Of a stretch of DNA of 64,000 bases, positions 53,541 to 62,685 are shown in pieces (the first letter of the stretch is position 1; each line of letters begins with the position of its first letter). The notes under the pieces were generated by a model. That model ran no database searches. It saw nothing but the letters and a program-made list of their open reading frames with translations, and had not been told where the DNA came from. This DNA comes from an uncultured Clostridia bacterium (GTDB lineage: Bacteria; Bacillota; Clostridia; Lachnospirales; CAG-274). The translations under genes were made by a program, and so were the position numbers. The stretch covers positions 31,826 to 95,825 of the forward strand of contig CANRHR010000007.1 of the NCBI GenBank assembly GCA_947630475.1, given 5' to 3'.

Positions 53541-54908
53541 TTAAGCGTCGCTTTGAGCATCTACAACATATATATCATCGTTTATGCTTATAAACCAGCT
53601 TAATGAAGTTTTTTTGGTTTTATCTATGTTATAGCAAAGCTCTATTTTCTCTATGCTGTTGTCTTTTGATTTAAGCTGTGGGTTTTCTTCGTAAACCTTA
53701 TCTATTGCGCTTAAAAAATCAACATCGGCGGCATTGTAAACAGGGGCGCTGTCTATATTAAAATCATACACAAGCCTTTTATATCTTGCAACCCTTGAGT
53801 TTGAAACGGTTAGCTCTATTATGCTTTTAAGGTCGGTTTCTTCTTTTAGCTGGGTAGAGAGCAAAATATTATGATTATCTATTTTATAGTTGAAATAAAA
53901 AACAGTTTTTTCTTCATCTTGTTCGTAACTGCTTAAATAGTATTCGTTATTTATATTTGCATCGTTTTCAAGAAAGCTTAACGCCGTAAGATAGTCTTTT
54001 GAAAAACTTGGTTTTGAATATGATGCTCTTTTGTAGCTGGAATACTCCAAAACACCGTTGGTATAATATTTTACAACTGTGTTTTCATCGCTGTAGGTAT
54101 ATATATTGTTTACGGTAGATGTCCATTTGACGGCGGGATTTTCAAAAAAGTGATTTATATTTTTTTCAAGGCTCATTAAAAGAACCCCTCCGTCTGCTTC
54201 CATAGGGTTTGTTGTTGTAAGATTGGGGTATTCTATTACACTGCCGTTCCATCTGGGCAAAAATATATTTGTTTTGAAAAGATCAAAGCCGTTTTGAATG
54301 CTGGATATATAATAAATATCGTCTTCTTCTGAGCTTATGGAAGTTATTTCGTTATATGTTTTTGAAATTACATTATTATTTTTAAGCTCTATGGCATAGG
54401 TTTTGTTTTCTTTTGTATTTATGAATGAAACACGCATACTTTCCGGTACATTTATATCCGGTGAAATTATTATTGTGTCAAAATCGTTTATTTTTGAGCA
54501 GACACTTGCCTTTGCGTCATATATATATTTTAGCTGTGAACTATTGGCAGTGTAGCCGAAATTATAAACGGCGCATACTGAAGAAAGTTCGTTAAACCAA
54601 TCGGTTGTACCGTTGTATTTAAGCTCACCGTTTTTTAAGGCCGCTTTTATTGCCTCGTCAAAAACTGTTTTATAGCTGCTGCCGTATATATTGTTATTTT
54701 TTTTGATAAACTCTCCGTTTCCTTTATTTATTATTATGTTGTCGAGATTATACTTTATTTCTCTTTGCGAATTTGAGTTGTTTTCTGAAAATAAAGAATA
54801 AAAAAGGCTATAGCCTGAAAAATCTTCAAACCATAACCCTACAGTTTGATAAATAGCCAAAATTACAAAAAAAGCTATTATAAAACTTTTAACACGGTTT
54901 AGATACAT
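53541..54908 (-). CDS. yycH: WalRK regulatory protein YycH
   Basis: YycH is a membrane-anchored extracytoplasmic regulator of WalK. The 455 residues begin with a transmembrane helix (KSFIIAFFVILAIYQTVGLWF) and continue as a beta-rich extracellular domain ending in LSWFISINDDIYVVDAQ. Sequence conservation in this family is low, so the call depends on the start, the size and position just before yycI (26 bases). AAAGGGTG ribosome site. Confidence 0.85.
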   Translation of the reverse strand: MYLNRVKSFIIAFFVILAIYQTVGLWFEDFSGYSLFYSLFSENNSNSQREIKYNLDNIIINKGNGEFIKKNNNIYGSSYKTVFDEAIKAALKNGELKYNGTTDWFNELSSVCAVYNFGYTANSSQLKYIYDAKASVCSKINDFDTIIISPDINVPESMRVSFINTKENKTYAIELKNNNVISKTYNEITSISSEEDDIYYISSIQNGFDLFKTNIFLPRWNGSVIEYPNLTTTNPMEADGGVLLMSLEKNINHFFENPAVKWTSTVNNIYTYSDENTVVKYYTNGVLEYSSYKRASYSKPSFSKDYLTALSFLENDANINNEYYLSSYEQDEEKTVFYFNYKIDNHNILLSTQLKEETDLKSIIELTVSNSRVARYKRLVYDFNIDSAPVYNAADVDFLSAIDKVYEENPQLKSKDNSIEKIELCYNIDKTKKTSLSWFISINDDIYVVDAQSDA

Positions 54909-55000
54909 CGTTTCACCCTTTTTATAAAAGATTGATTTGTTATAAAATATTCACCCACCGTATAACAGAAGCAAAGATTGATTATTAAAGCTGATGTTTA

Positions 55001-55444
55001 TTATTTAATTTTTGGAACTGAAATATTATTTGAAAGCTCTGATTTTATCTCACTTTTTTTTCGCTTTATACTTGCTTCTACGCAGGATGAAAGCTCTCCC
55101 TTTTTGGCTTTGATTGTAATTAAATTTTCGCCTATAAGCAAATCTATATTTTGGCTGAAATAGCCTGAAGAACCTACTTTAATTTCGTAAAAGCCGCTTT
55201 CACACAGCTCTTTTTTTGTGTTTTCGGAAAGAACCTCTATAGTGACAACGCTGCCTATCTCCGCCGTACCGGAGATTGTTCTTGATTTGTCGAAGGTTGA
55301 TTCGGTTTCTTTTTCGGTATCAAGACCTCCCGTTATAACAAAATTTTGGCAAAATGACTCAGCCTCGGGTGAAGCTGCATAAGAATTAAGAGGTAAAGCT
55401 AAAAAAATTGTTAAGAATATAAACAAAGCAGTAAGCTTTTTCAT
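55001..55444 (-). CDS. Small secreted protein with Ig-like domain inserted in the wal operon
   Basis: About 147 residues: signal peptide (LTALFIFLTIFLALPLNSYAA), a short acidic spacer, then a beta-sandwich-like domain with SGTAEIGSVVTIEVLSE and GSSGYFSQNIDLLIGENLIT, the pattern of bacterial Ig-like repeats in which a secreted domain ends in YFSxNIxL...GENxIxIxA. ATG 55444 has AGGAGG upstream; a longer start is unlikely. It sits between walK and yycH, 44 bases after walK, and so is probably in the same transcript. No homologue known to me is a standard member of the wal operon. Confidence 0.75.
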   Translation of the reverse strand: MKKLTALFIFLTIFLALPLNSYAASPEAESFCQNFVITGGLDTEKETESTFDKSRTISGTAEIGSVVTIEVLSENTKKELCESGFYEIKVGSSGYFSQNIDLLIGENLITIKAKKGELSSCVEASIKRKKSEIKSELSNNISVPKIK

Positions 55445-55517
55445 AACAGTCTTCCTCCCAGATTTTATATTCAAGGATATTATACAACAATAATATTACA
55501 TTTGTGTTACAAAGTTT

Positions 55518-57314
55518 TTACTTTTCTTTAACATTAATTTTTTCGTAAAAATCTTTATATTTTGGAAAAATAAGGCACATTGTCGTTCCTTGCCCAACCT
55601 TGCTTGACGCCTTTATTGTACCTCCGTTTCCCTGCATCATTTCCATTGCTATGGAAAGCCCAAGACCGTTTCCGCCCATAGCCCTTGAGCGGGCCTTATC
55701 AACTCTGTAAAATCTTTCGAATATTCTTTCTATATCTTCTTTTGGTATGCCTATTCCTCGATCGGTGATTTTTACAAAATAGTGATTATCCTCCTGACCA
55801 AGCTCAACGGTAATTTTTGTGCTTTCGGGGCTGTATTTCATAGAGTTGGAAATAATATTGTTTATAACTTGATTTATTCTGTCTTCATCGGCATAAATAA
55901 ACATATTTTTATCCTGAGGCTCTTTTAATATTATTTCCTGATCTTTTTTTGAAGCTGAAATTATATTTTGCTTGACAGCGCTGCTGACAAGATTATATAG
56001 CGAAGCTTTTTTAAAATTAAATTTGATTTTCTTTCCGTCAAGCCTTGAAAGCTCAAGCAAATCGTCCGTTAAAAACTTCATTCTGTCGGCGGCAGTGTTT
56101 ATTTCGTTTAAAAAATCGATTGCCGTTTCTCTGTCATCCAATGCCCCTTCGAGGAGAGTTTCCGTATAGCTTTTTATGTTTGTTATCGGTGTTCTTATCT
56201 CGTGAGATACATTTGCCACAAACTCTTTTCTTAGATCATCAAGGCGTCTGTGTTTTGTTATATCCTGAATAACTGCTACTATACCGTCTATTTTTTTATT
56301 TTTGCCCGTATATGGTATAAGCGAAACGCTAAGATATTTATCTGATAATGCAACTGTAACTTCTTTTATTTTATCGGGCTTTAGATCTTTTGTTGTTATA
56401 TTAAGTTTGTTTAAAAACCACTCGAATGTTATTCTTTTTTCATCAACCTCCAAAAGATCGCAGGAAACCTTGTTGGCGTGAATAAGATTTCCCATTTCAT
56501 CAAAGGCGAGAACTCCATCGGTCATATTATGAAGAAGAATTTCTAATTTATTATTTTCGTTTTCCATATCGGAAACAGTTTTCCTAAGCTCTCTTGCCAT
56601 ATAGTTGAAGCTTCTGGTAAGCTGCCCTATTTCATCGTTGGATTTAACTATAATATGCTGCTCTAAATGACCTTTGGCAAGAAGATTTGCCTTTTTTGTA
56701 AGAAGAGATATAGGGCTTGTTATTGTGTTTGCAAAAAGCAGCCCCAAAACAGCCGTAAGAACAAGTGAAAACAAAACGGCTATCACAATTGTGTTGATTG
56801 TTTGAGAAAGGCTGTCATTTATGCTTTGAGAATCCATCTGAACGTAAATTACATATTTTACATTTGAATTTTCATCAAAAACGGGATAGCCGTAGCACAT
56901 AAATTCTTTAACTTGAAAATTTGAATCCACACTTTTTTTTGATGAACTGAAAGTTTCGCGGCCGGCAAGAGCGGAAATAACAGCCGAATTTTTATATTCT
57001 TGAAAATAGCTGCTTTGCGTTGAAACTGTTGAGGCTATCGTTTCGGCATCAGAGTTTAATATGCTTGATTGTATGTTTCTCATAGCCGCACTTTTTAAAA
57101 ATAAATCTACAAAGCCGTTTTGAAACTCCTGTTCATCATTATAACCGTTTACTATTTGTTCTTCTATATAGACGGCACAGTTCCTAAGCTCATCTTCAGC
57201 CTTTTTAAGCTCGTGATTTTTTATGTTTAATATGATAAATGTGCCTGTCATAAGCATAACTATAAACACTAAAATTAAATAAATAAATACCAATTTCCAG
57301 CGAATGCTTTTCAT
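55518..57314 (-). CDS. walK: Cell-wall sensor histidine kinase WalK
   Basis: WalK senses cell-wall status (via lipid II and cross-linking) and phosphorylates WalR. The 598 residues have a first transmembrane helix (IYLILVFIVMLMTGTFIIL), an extracellular domain of about 140 residues, a second helix (TIVIAVLFSLVLTAVLGLLFA), HAMP (KKANLLAKGHLEQHI), a PAS domain (LHNMTDGVLAFDEMGNLIHA), a HisKA with the phosphorylated His in VANVSHEIRTPITNIKSY, and the HATPase domain with NGLGLSIAMEMM and MKYSPESTKI. The extracellular loop has no LysM or other added domain. It follows walR by 18 bases. Confidence 0.95.
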   Translation of the reverse strand: MKSIRWKLVFIYLILVFIVMLMTGTFIILNIKNHELKKAEDELRNCAVYIEEQIVNGYNDEQEFQNGFVDLFLKSAAMRNIQSSILNSDAETIASTVSTQSSYFQEYKNSAVISALAGRETFSSSKKSVDSNFQVKEFMCYGYPVFDENSNVKYVIYVQMDSQSINDSLSQTINTIVIAVLFSLVLTAVLGLLFANTITSPISLLTKKANLLAKGHLEQHIIVKSNDEIGQLTRSFNYMARELRKTVSDMENENNKLEILLHNMTDGVLAFDEMGNLIHANKVSCDLLEVDEKRITFEWFLNKLNITTKDLKPDKIKEVTVALSDKYLSVSLIPYTGKNKKIDGIVAVIQDITKHRRLDDLRKEFVANVSHEIRTPITNIKSYTETLLEGALDDRETAIDFLNEINTAADRMKFLTDDLLELSRLDGKKIKFNFKKASLYNLVSSAVKQNIISASKKDQEIILKEPQDKNMFIYADEDRINQVINNIISNSMKYSPESTKITVELGQEDNHYFVKITDRGIGIPKEDIERIFERFYRVDKARSRAMGGNGLGLSIAMEMMQGNGGTIKASSKVGQGTTMCLIFPKYKDFYEKINVKEK

Positions 57315-57332
57315 ATTTTATACCTTTTGTAT

Positions 57333-58040
57333 TTATTGTGACGTAAAATAATAGCCGATTCCTCTTTTTGTAATAATAAATTTGGGTTTGCCGGGATCAT
57401 CTTCAATCTTTTCTCTTAAACGCCTTATTGTTACATCTACAGCCCTTACATCTCCGAAATATTCAAAGCCCCAAACTTTCTCTAAAAGCGCTTCTCTTGT
57501 AAAAATTTGGCTTTGTCTTTGGGCAAGAAATTTTAATAAATCATACTCTCTGTTGGTAAGATCTAAAACCTCTCCTCTTTTATATACCTCATATCGATCA
57601 AAATCAATTGTTATTTCGCCAAACTCTTCAAAATTTTTGCTTAAAGAATTTATTTTGGACGATGATTTAGTATTGCCGGAACTTCGCCTAAGATGCGCCT
57701 TAACTCTTGCTATAAGCTCTCTGTTGCCAAAGGGCTTTGTAACATAATCATCAGCGCCTATTTCAAGCCCGTTTACTTTGTCGACTTCATCGGCCCTTGC
57801 GGTAAGCATTATTATGGGAACATTGCTTTGTTCTCTTATTTTGCGGCAAACCTCATAGCCGTCCATCTTTGGCATCATAATATCGAGAAGAATAAGATCC
57901 GGTTTTTCGCTTAAGGCAAGCTGAAGCCCCATTTCTCCGTCATCGGCGCACAAAACCTCATAGCCTTCTTTTTTTAAATTATATGCTATAATTTTGGATA
58001 TGCTTTTTTCATCATCAACAACAAGAATTTTATCAGACAT
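57333..58040 (-). CDS. walR: Response regulator WalR
   Basis: WalR is an OmpR-family response regulator controlling cell-wall hydrolase genes; it is essential in many Firmicutes. The 235 residues contain a receiver domain with VVDDE, DLILLDIMMPKMDGYEV (phosphorylated Asp) and KPFGNRELIARV, and a winged-helix C-domain with LTNREYDLLKFLAQR and DDPGKPKFIITKRGIGYYF. The 10-base gap after a family A repeat region marks the start of the operon. AAGGAG site. Confidence 0.96.
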   Translation of the reverse strand: MSDKILVVDDEKSISKIIAYNLKKEGYEVLCADDGEMGLQLALSEKPDLILLDIMMPKMDGYEVCRKIREQSNVPIIMLTARADEVDKVNGLEIGADDYVTKPFGNRELIARVKAHLRRSSGNTKSSSKINSLSKNFEEFGEITIDFDRYEVYKRGEVLDLTNREYDLLKFLAQRQSQIFTREALLEKVWGFEYFGDVRAVDVTIRRLREKIEDDPGKPKFIITKRGIGYYFTSQ

Positions 58041-58094
58041 AAAATACTCCTTTTTATAATTGATAGGCGATAATCTTCCGACAGGTTTAATGAT

Positions 58095-58193
58095 TTTATT
58101 GACTGAGTAAGACCTACGCCTCTTAGGCGGCGGGTACTTCGTCAGAAGCCGTTATTATGAGTAAGCGTAAGCAGAATACGAATATCCTTGACA
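58095..58193 (-). repeat. Intergenic repeat family A, long copy (reverse)
   Basis: TTATTGACTGAGTAAG, CGCCTCTTAGGCGGCGGGTACTT, CGTCAGAAGCCGTTATTATGAG and AATACGAATATCCTTGAC follow each other; this is the 19217-19384 arrangement read in reverse, upstream of walR. Confidence 0.85.
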
Positions 58194-58257
58194 TTATTAT
58201 ACTAAATAAAAAATTTTTTTTCAATATAACAGAATCGGAAATATGCGGAAATAAATT

Positions 58258-59001
58258 TTAAAAATTTATTATTGAATGTTTTATATATTTTTTGCACAAA
58301 TCACATATAAAATCAGGATATTTTCCGTCCATTTCGGATTTTATTATCTCAAAGCTTTTTCTGTATGCATCTGTTTTATCAATACTGTAAAAGTTTTTTT
58401 TAAGATTATCTAAGGTTATGTTTTTTGTTTTTTCATTAAGCTCTTTATGCCATTCGCAGCCAAGATATTTATATTCATAATAAAGAGCTGCGCCTTCGCT
58501 GAACCAAACATAATATTTGCCTTTTGTTTTTTCATCTATAAAATAATGAACCAGCTCATGCAAAACAGGTCCATTTTTTAAATAATATTTATAGACATTG
58601 TCTTCAAGATAGCTCTTTGGTGAAAGAATATGAATTATCCCTGCGCAGTATGCGCCCATAGGCGCTTCTTTGCTTTCGTTTACGGCTTTTTTCATTTCTT
58701 TTTTATTTGGATATATAATTATTATAGGCTTGTTCGGTTTTATATTAAAGTCATCTTTTAAATGAGGCAGATATGTTGATACTATAATATCTGTAAATTC
58801 GGCTGTTTCTTTATCCTTTAGGGTAAAATAAATATCACAGTTGACGCTTTTTTTTGATTCATACCCCTTTAGGCTGTTTAAAATTAAAGATTGTGAAAAA
58901 TTTTTTTGAAAACTGTTGTTTTGAAAAACAAATACCATTAAGATAATTATCAGAGCAGAAAAAAGAATAAATTTTTTTGAAGAAAAAAATTTGTAAATCA
59001 T
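58258..59001 (-). CDS. Membrane-anchored gluzincin-type metallopeptidase (MA superfamily)
   Basis: A 247-residue protein with an N-terminal transmembrane helix or uncleaved signal (FILFSALIIILMVFVF), then a metallopeptidase domain with HELVH (about residue 158) and, 16 residues after the second His, the third zinc ligand Glu in WFSEGAALYYEY. The HExxH(16)E layout marks a small MA-clan gluzincin similar to M1-type minimal domains. Earlier text TLKDKETAEFTDIIVSTYL is the N-subdomain. It is monocistronic between family A repeats, 217 bases before walR. Natural substrate unknown. Confidence 0.8.
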   Translation of the reverse strand: MIYKFFSSKKFILFSALIIILMVFVFQNNSFQKNFSQSLILNSLKGYESKKSVNCDIYFTLKDKETAEFTDIIVSTYLPHLKDDFNIKPNKPIIIIYPNKKEMKKAVNESKEAPMGAYCAGIIHILSPKSYLEDNVYKYYLKNGPVLHELVHYFIDEKTKGKYYVWFSEGAALYYEYKYLGCEWHKELNEKTKNITLDNLKKNFYSIDKTDAYRKSFEIIKSEMDGKYPDFICDLCKKYIKHSIINF

Positions 59002-59041
59002 ATAATTCCCCCCGACTGTATTTTATGTTATAATAATTAAT

Positions 59042-59132
59042 GATATTCGCAGTTTTAAACGACAAGTAATTCCCACGCCTTTTAGGCGGGGGCTTTGCCG
59101 TAAGCCGTCGATTAGTACGAATATCATTGGCT
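59042..59132 (+). repeat. Intergenic repeat family A, near-complete copy
   Basis: Begins GATATTCGCAG and ends CGAATATCATTGG, so the ends are inverted repeats. The centre contains ACAAGTAATTCCCACGCC, the CGCCTTTTAGGCG hairpin, and GTAAGCCGTCGATTAGTACG. Confidence 0.85.
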
Positions 59133-59224
59133 CGATTAAATAAATATTTATCTATTTAGTCGGAGGTTATTCAAAGTTAATTATGCCAAATGTTTTGGAT
59201 ATAAAATAAATTGGAGGATAAAAA

Positions 59225-60469
59225 ATGGAAATGCCAAAGGAAGCCGAATACATTATAAAAACCCTTGAGGACAATGGTTTTGAGGCTTATATAGTAGGGG
59301 GCTGTGTGAGAGATTTTATTTTAAAAAGAAAGCCGGAAGATTGGGATATTACCACCTCTGCAGCGCCGATGGAAGTAAAAAGGCTTTTTGAGCGTACATA
59401 TGATACAGGTATTGAGCATGGCACAGTAAGTGTAGTTATAAATTCAAAAAGCTTTGAGGTGACTACTTTTAGGATAGACGGAAATTATATTGATTTTAGA
59501 CACCCCGAAACTGTTACATTTACAAAAAGCATAGAAGAAGATTTAAGCCGAAGGGATTTTACAATAAACGCCATTGCATACAATAATGAAAGAGGTTTTC
59601 AAGACCCGTTTGACGGAAGAGGCGACATAGACAGACACATAATAAGAGGGGTGGGAAACGCCGACAAGCGATTTAAAGAAGATGCTTTAAGAATGTTGAG
59701 AGCGCTGAGGTTTTCGGCTCAGATTGGTTTTGATATAGAGAGCGAAACAATGAAGGCTATTTTTGATAACGCACCTCTTATAAAAAATATAAGTATGGAA
59801 AGAATAAGAGATGAATTTTTAAAGCTGTTAAATTCTGACCGTCCCCAAAAAACAGAGGATATTGTTTTAACGGGCCTTTCGGATTATTTTTTTCCGGAGC
59901 TTAAAGATATATTGAAAGAAAACAAAAATGTTATCGGCGTTACCGAAAAATGCCCCAAAAGCTATGCCCTAAGGCTGGCGGCTCTGCTATGCGGCGTTGA
60001 ATATAAAAAATGCGAATCAATATTAAAAAGATTTAAGCTTGACAACAAAACAATAAAATATGTTTTGACAATAAGAAAATATATCGACTGCCCTTTGAAA
60101 CAAGGCGTTTATCCAACAAGAGTTATATTGTCGCAAATAGGTGAAGAAGCTTTTAAGGATTTGATTAATATAAAGTTTAATTTTGCTTTAATCGAAAATG
60201 ATTTATTCAAATGTAAAACATTGGATAATATATATGATGAAATTGATGATATTATAAAAGCAGAAGATTGCATAAGCCTTAAAAGCCTTGCCGTAAACGG
60301 TGAAGATATTAAAAAGCTTGGCATTACAGACGGAAAAAAAATAGGCGAAGCTTTAAGATTTGCCTTTGAAGAGGTTTTAAAAAAACCGAATGTTAATAAA
60401 AAAGAAATTTTATTGGAGTTTTTAAAAAATAAAACGAATGAGGACTTTGTTTTTAAGGAGGAACCTTAA
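59225..60469 (+). CDS. cca: CCA tRNA nucleotidyltransferase
   Basis: Cca adds or repairs the 3' CCA end of tRNAs. The 414 residues are class II type: the start EYIIKTLEDNGFEAYIVGGC, the nucleotidyltransferase GGCVRDFIL with the catalytic acidic pair in DWDITT, SRRDFTINAIAYN, the basic FKEDALRMLRALRFSAQIGF and the C-terminal helical domains. Length fits the Firmicutes CCA enzyme that makes the whole CCA. GGAGG precedes the ATG. The next gene follows directly after the stop codon. Confidence 0.95.
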   Translation: MEMPKEAEYIIKTLEDNGFEAYIVGGCVRDFILKRKPEDWDITTSAAPMEVKRLFERTYDTGIEHGTVSVVINSKSFEVTTFRIDGNYIDFRHPETVTFTKSIEEDLSRRDFTINAIAYNNERGFQDPFDGRGDIDRHIIRGVGNADKRFKEDALRMLRALRFSAQIGFDIESETMKAIFDNAPLIKNISMERIRDEFLKLLNSDRPQKTEDIVLTGLSDYFFPELKDILKENKNVIGVTEKCPKSYALRLAALLCGVEYKKCESILKRFKLDNKTIKYVLTIRKYIDCPLKQGVYPTRVILSQIGEEAFKDLINIKFNFALIENDLFKCKTLDNIYDEIDDIIKAEDCISLKSLAVNGEDIKKLGITDGKKIGEALRFAFEEVLKKPNVNKKEILLEFLKNKTNEDFVFKEEP

Positions 60470-61231
60470 TTGAAAGCTTTGATAACAGGAGCAAGCAGCG
60501 GTATAGGAAGAGATATCGCAAGAAAGCTTGATTCTATGGGATATACGCTTATACTTGCCGCAAGAAACAAACAAAGGCTTGAAAAGCTTAATGAAAGCCT
60601 TGGAAATAAACATATTATTAAACAAGCGGACTTATCGGAGTTATCAGAAGTTAAAAGGCTTTATGACAGCGTTAAAGATGAAAACATAGATATACTTATA
60701 AATAACGCCGGCTTTGGCTTGTTTGGAAAGTTTGACGAAACAGAGCTTGAAGCTGAGCTTAATATGATAGCCGTTAATATAGAAGCTGTGCATATGCTCA
60801 CAAAATTATTTCTTAAGGATTTTAAAAAAAGAAACAAAGGAATAATACTTAATGTAGCCTCTTCAGCCGCTTTCTTTTCCGGACCCTTGATGGCGTCTTA
60901 TTATGCATCTAAAGCTTATGTTTTAAGGCTGAGCTTAGCTGTAAGAGAAGAGCTTAAGAGAGATAAATCTGATGTTGCGATATGTACGCTTTGCCCCGGC
61001 CCCGTTAAAACGGCTTTTGATGAAAGGGCAGGGGTTTCATTCAGCCTAAAGGGGCTTGACAGCAAGTATGTTGCCGATTATGCCGTTAAGATGATGCTTA
61101 AAAAACGTGCTTTGATAATTCCGAGTTTTTATATGAAGTTTTATTTGTTTTTATCCAAAATAGTGCCTGATTTTATTTTAGTTAAGCTCGCATACAATAT
61201 ACAGCACAGCAAAGGAAACAGGAATAAATAA
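60470..61231 (+). CDS. Short-chain dehydrogenase/reductase (TTG start)
   Basis: A 253-residue classical SDR. The NAD(P)-binding TGASSGIGRDIARKL is at the N-terminus, the DILINNAGFG motif near residue 75-85, and the catalytic triad Ser (NVASSAAF), Tyr-x3-Lys (YYASKAYVL). A cap and C-terminal helices complete the fold. The start is TTG at 60470, 8 bases after AAGGAGG that overlaps the end of cca; the next ATG is far inside. The substrate is unknown. Resembles membrane-associated SDRs of the DltE/YqjQ type in size, but this is an inference. Confidence 0.85.
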   Translation: MKALITGASSGIGRDIARKLDSMGYTLILAARNKQRLEKLNESLGNKHIIKQADLSELSEVKRLYDSVKDENIDILINNAGFGLFGKFDETELEAELNMIAVNIEAVHMLTKLFLKDFKKRNKGIILNVASSAAFFSGPLMASYYASKAYVLRLSLAVREELKRDKSDVAICTLCPGPVKTAFDERAGVSFSLKGLDSKYVADYAVKMMLKKRALIIPSFYMKFYLFLSKIVPDFILVKLAYNIQHSKGNRNK

Positions 61232-61358
61232 TATTATCCGATTATCCGTTAATTGTTGAAATGATTAATAATTTGGTTGACGGATTTTTATAATATAATG
61301 TAGAATAAAGCTATATAAATAAATTTTAACAGACTAAGCGCAAAAGGAGGAAATTAAT

Positions 61359-62612
61359 ATGGCAACAGTCAGAGCATTTAAAGGCTTAAGGCCCGCAACA
61401 AATGAGCTTGCACAAAAAGTGGCGGCTCTGCCCTATGATGTTATGAACAGTGATGAGGCAAGGGAAATGGTTAAGGATAATCCTTATTCTTTTCTTCATG
61501 TTGATAAGGCGGAAATCGATCTTGAAAAGGGTATAGATTTATATGACGAAAGAGTATATAAAAAAGCTGCCGAAAACCTTGAAAAAATGATTGAGGATAA
61601 AATATATATTCAAGACGGCAAGCCTGTTTTGTATATATATCGCCTGAGTATGAACGGAAAATCTCAAACGGGCATAGTGGGCTGCGCATCTATAGATGAA
61701 TATATAAACAATAAAATTAAAAAACACGAGCTGACAAGAGAGGACAAAGAGCAGGACAGAATTAAGCACGTTGATATATGCAACGCTAATACAGGCCCGA
61801 TTTTTTTAACATATAGGGCTAAAGACAAAATAGACAACATTATAAACAACTGGATTGAAAAAAATTCTCCCGTTTATGATTTTGTATCCGACGATTCAAT
61901 AGGACATACGGTTTGGGTAATAGATGATGACAGCGTTATTGATGAGCTTGAAAAGGGCTTTAAAGAGGCGGATTCTCTTTATATAGCCGATGGACATCAC
62001 AGAAATGCTTCTGCGGTTAAGGTTGGGCTTAAAAGAAGAGGAGATAACAAAGAATATGATAAAAATGCTGAATTTAACTTTTATTTGGCGGTGATTTTCC
62101 CCGATAATCAGCTTCATATAATGGATTACAACAGGGTTGTAAAAGATTTTAATTCTTTGACAACAGAAGAATTTTTTGACAAGGTTAAAGAGAAATTTAC
62201 AGTATCGGAATATGACGGCGAGGGCTGTTACCATCCAGATTCTTTGCATAAATTTGGGCTTTATACAAATAAAAAATGGTATATAATTGAGGCTAAGCCC
62301 GAAATAATAGACGAAAGCGACCCCGTAGGATCTTTGGATGTTTCTATACTCCAAAATGAGCTTTTGCATCCTATACTTGGCATTAACGACCCGAGAACCG
62401 ATAAAAGAATAGATTTTGTGGGCGGAATAAGAGGACTTGAAGAGCTTGTTAAAAGAGTTGAAAGCGGAGAAATGAAGCTTGCTTTTTCAATGTATCCAAC
62501 AACAATGGATCAGCTTATAAATATAGCCGATGCCAATAAGATTATGCCGCCTAAATCAACTTGGTTTGAGCCAAAGCTTAGAAGCGGTCTTTTTATACAT
62601 AAATTGGATTAA
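61359..62612 (+). CDS. DUF1015-family protein, possible serine-metabolism enzyme
   Basis: A 417-residue protein of the DUF1015 family: ATVRAFKGLRPATNELAQKVA at the start, PYDVMNSDEAREMVK, HELTREDKEQDRIKH, IADGHHRNASAVKVGLKRRG, IMDYNRVV, and FVGGIRGLEELVKRV near the end; these are the recognised family motifs. In some other bacteria, as I recall, DUF1015 genes lie beside serC and serA, so a role in serine metabolism has been suspected. Here it lies 28 kb from serCA. AAGGAGGAAATT ribosome site and no obvious export signal. Biochemical activity unknown to me. Confidence 0.85.
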   Translation: MATVRAFKGLRPATNELAQKVAALPYDVMNSDEAREMVKDNPYSFLHVDKAEIDLEKGIDLYDERVYKKAAENLEKMIEDKIYIQDGKPVLYIYRLSMNGKSQTGIVGCASIDEYINNKIKKHELTREDKEQDRIKHVDICNANTGPIFLTYRAKDKIDNIINNWIEKNSPVYDFVSDDSIGHTVWVIDDDSVIDELEKGFKEADSLYIADGHHRNASAVKVGLKRRGDNKEYDKNAEFNFYLAVIFPDNQLHIMDYNRVVKDFNSLTTEEFFDKVKEKFTVSEYDGEGCYHPDSLHKFGLYTNKKWYIIEAKPEIIDESDPVGSLDVSILQNELLHPILGINDPRTDKRIDFVGGIRGLEELVKRVESGEMKLAFSMYPTTMDQLINIADANKIMPPKSTWFEPKLRSGLFIHKLD

Positions 62613-62636
62613 TAATTTTTGGTGTATAAAAAGCAG

Positions 62637-62685
62637 ACAGCTCATTTCATTGGAAATAACCCCGATGAAATGAGCTGTGTTTTTT
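62637..62685. terminator. Bidirectional terminator between DUF1015 and cyclophilin genes
   Basis: Perfect 14-bp stem ACAGCTCATTTCAT/ATGAAATGAGCTGT with a 14-base loop and TTTTTT on the plus side; A-rich on the other side. Confidence 0.85.
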
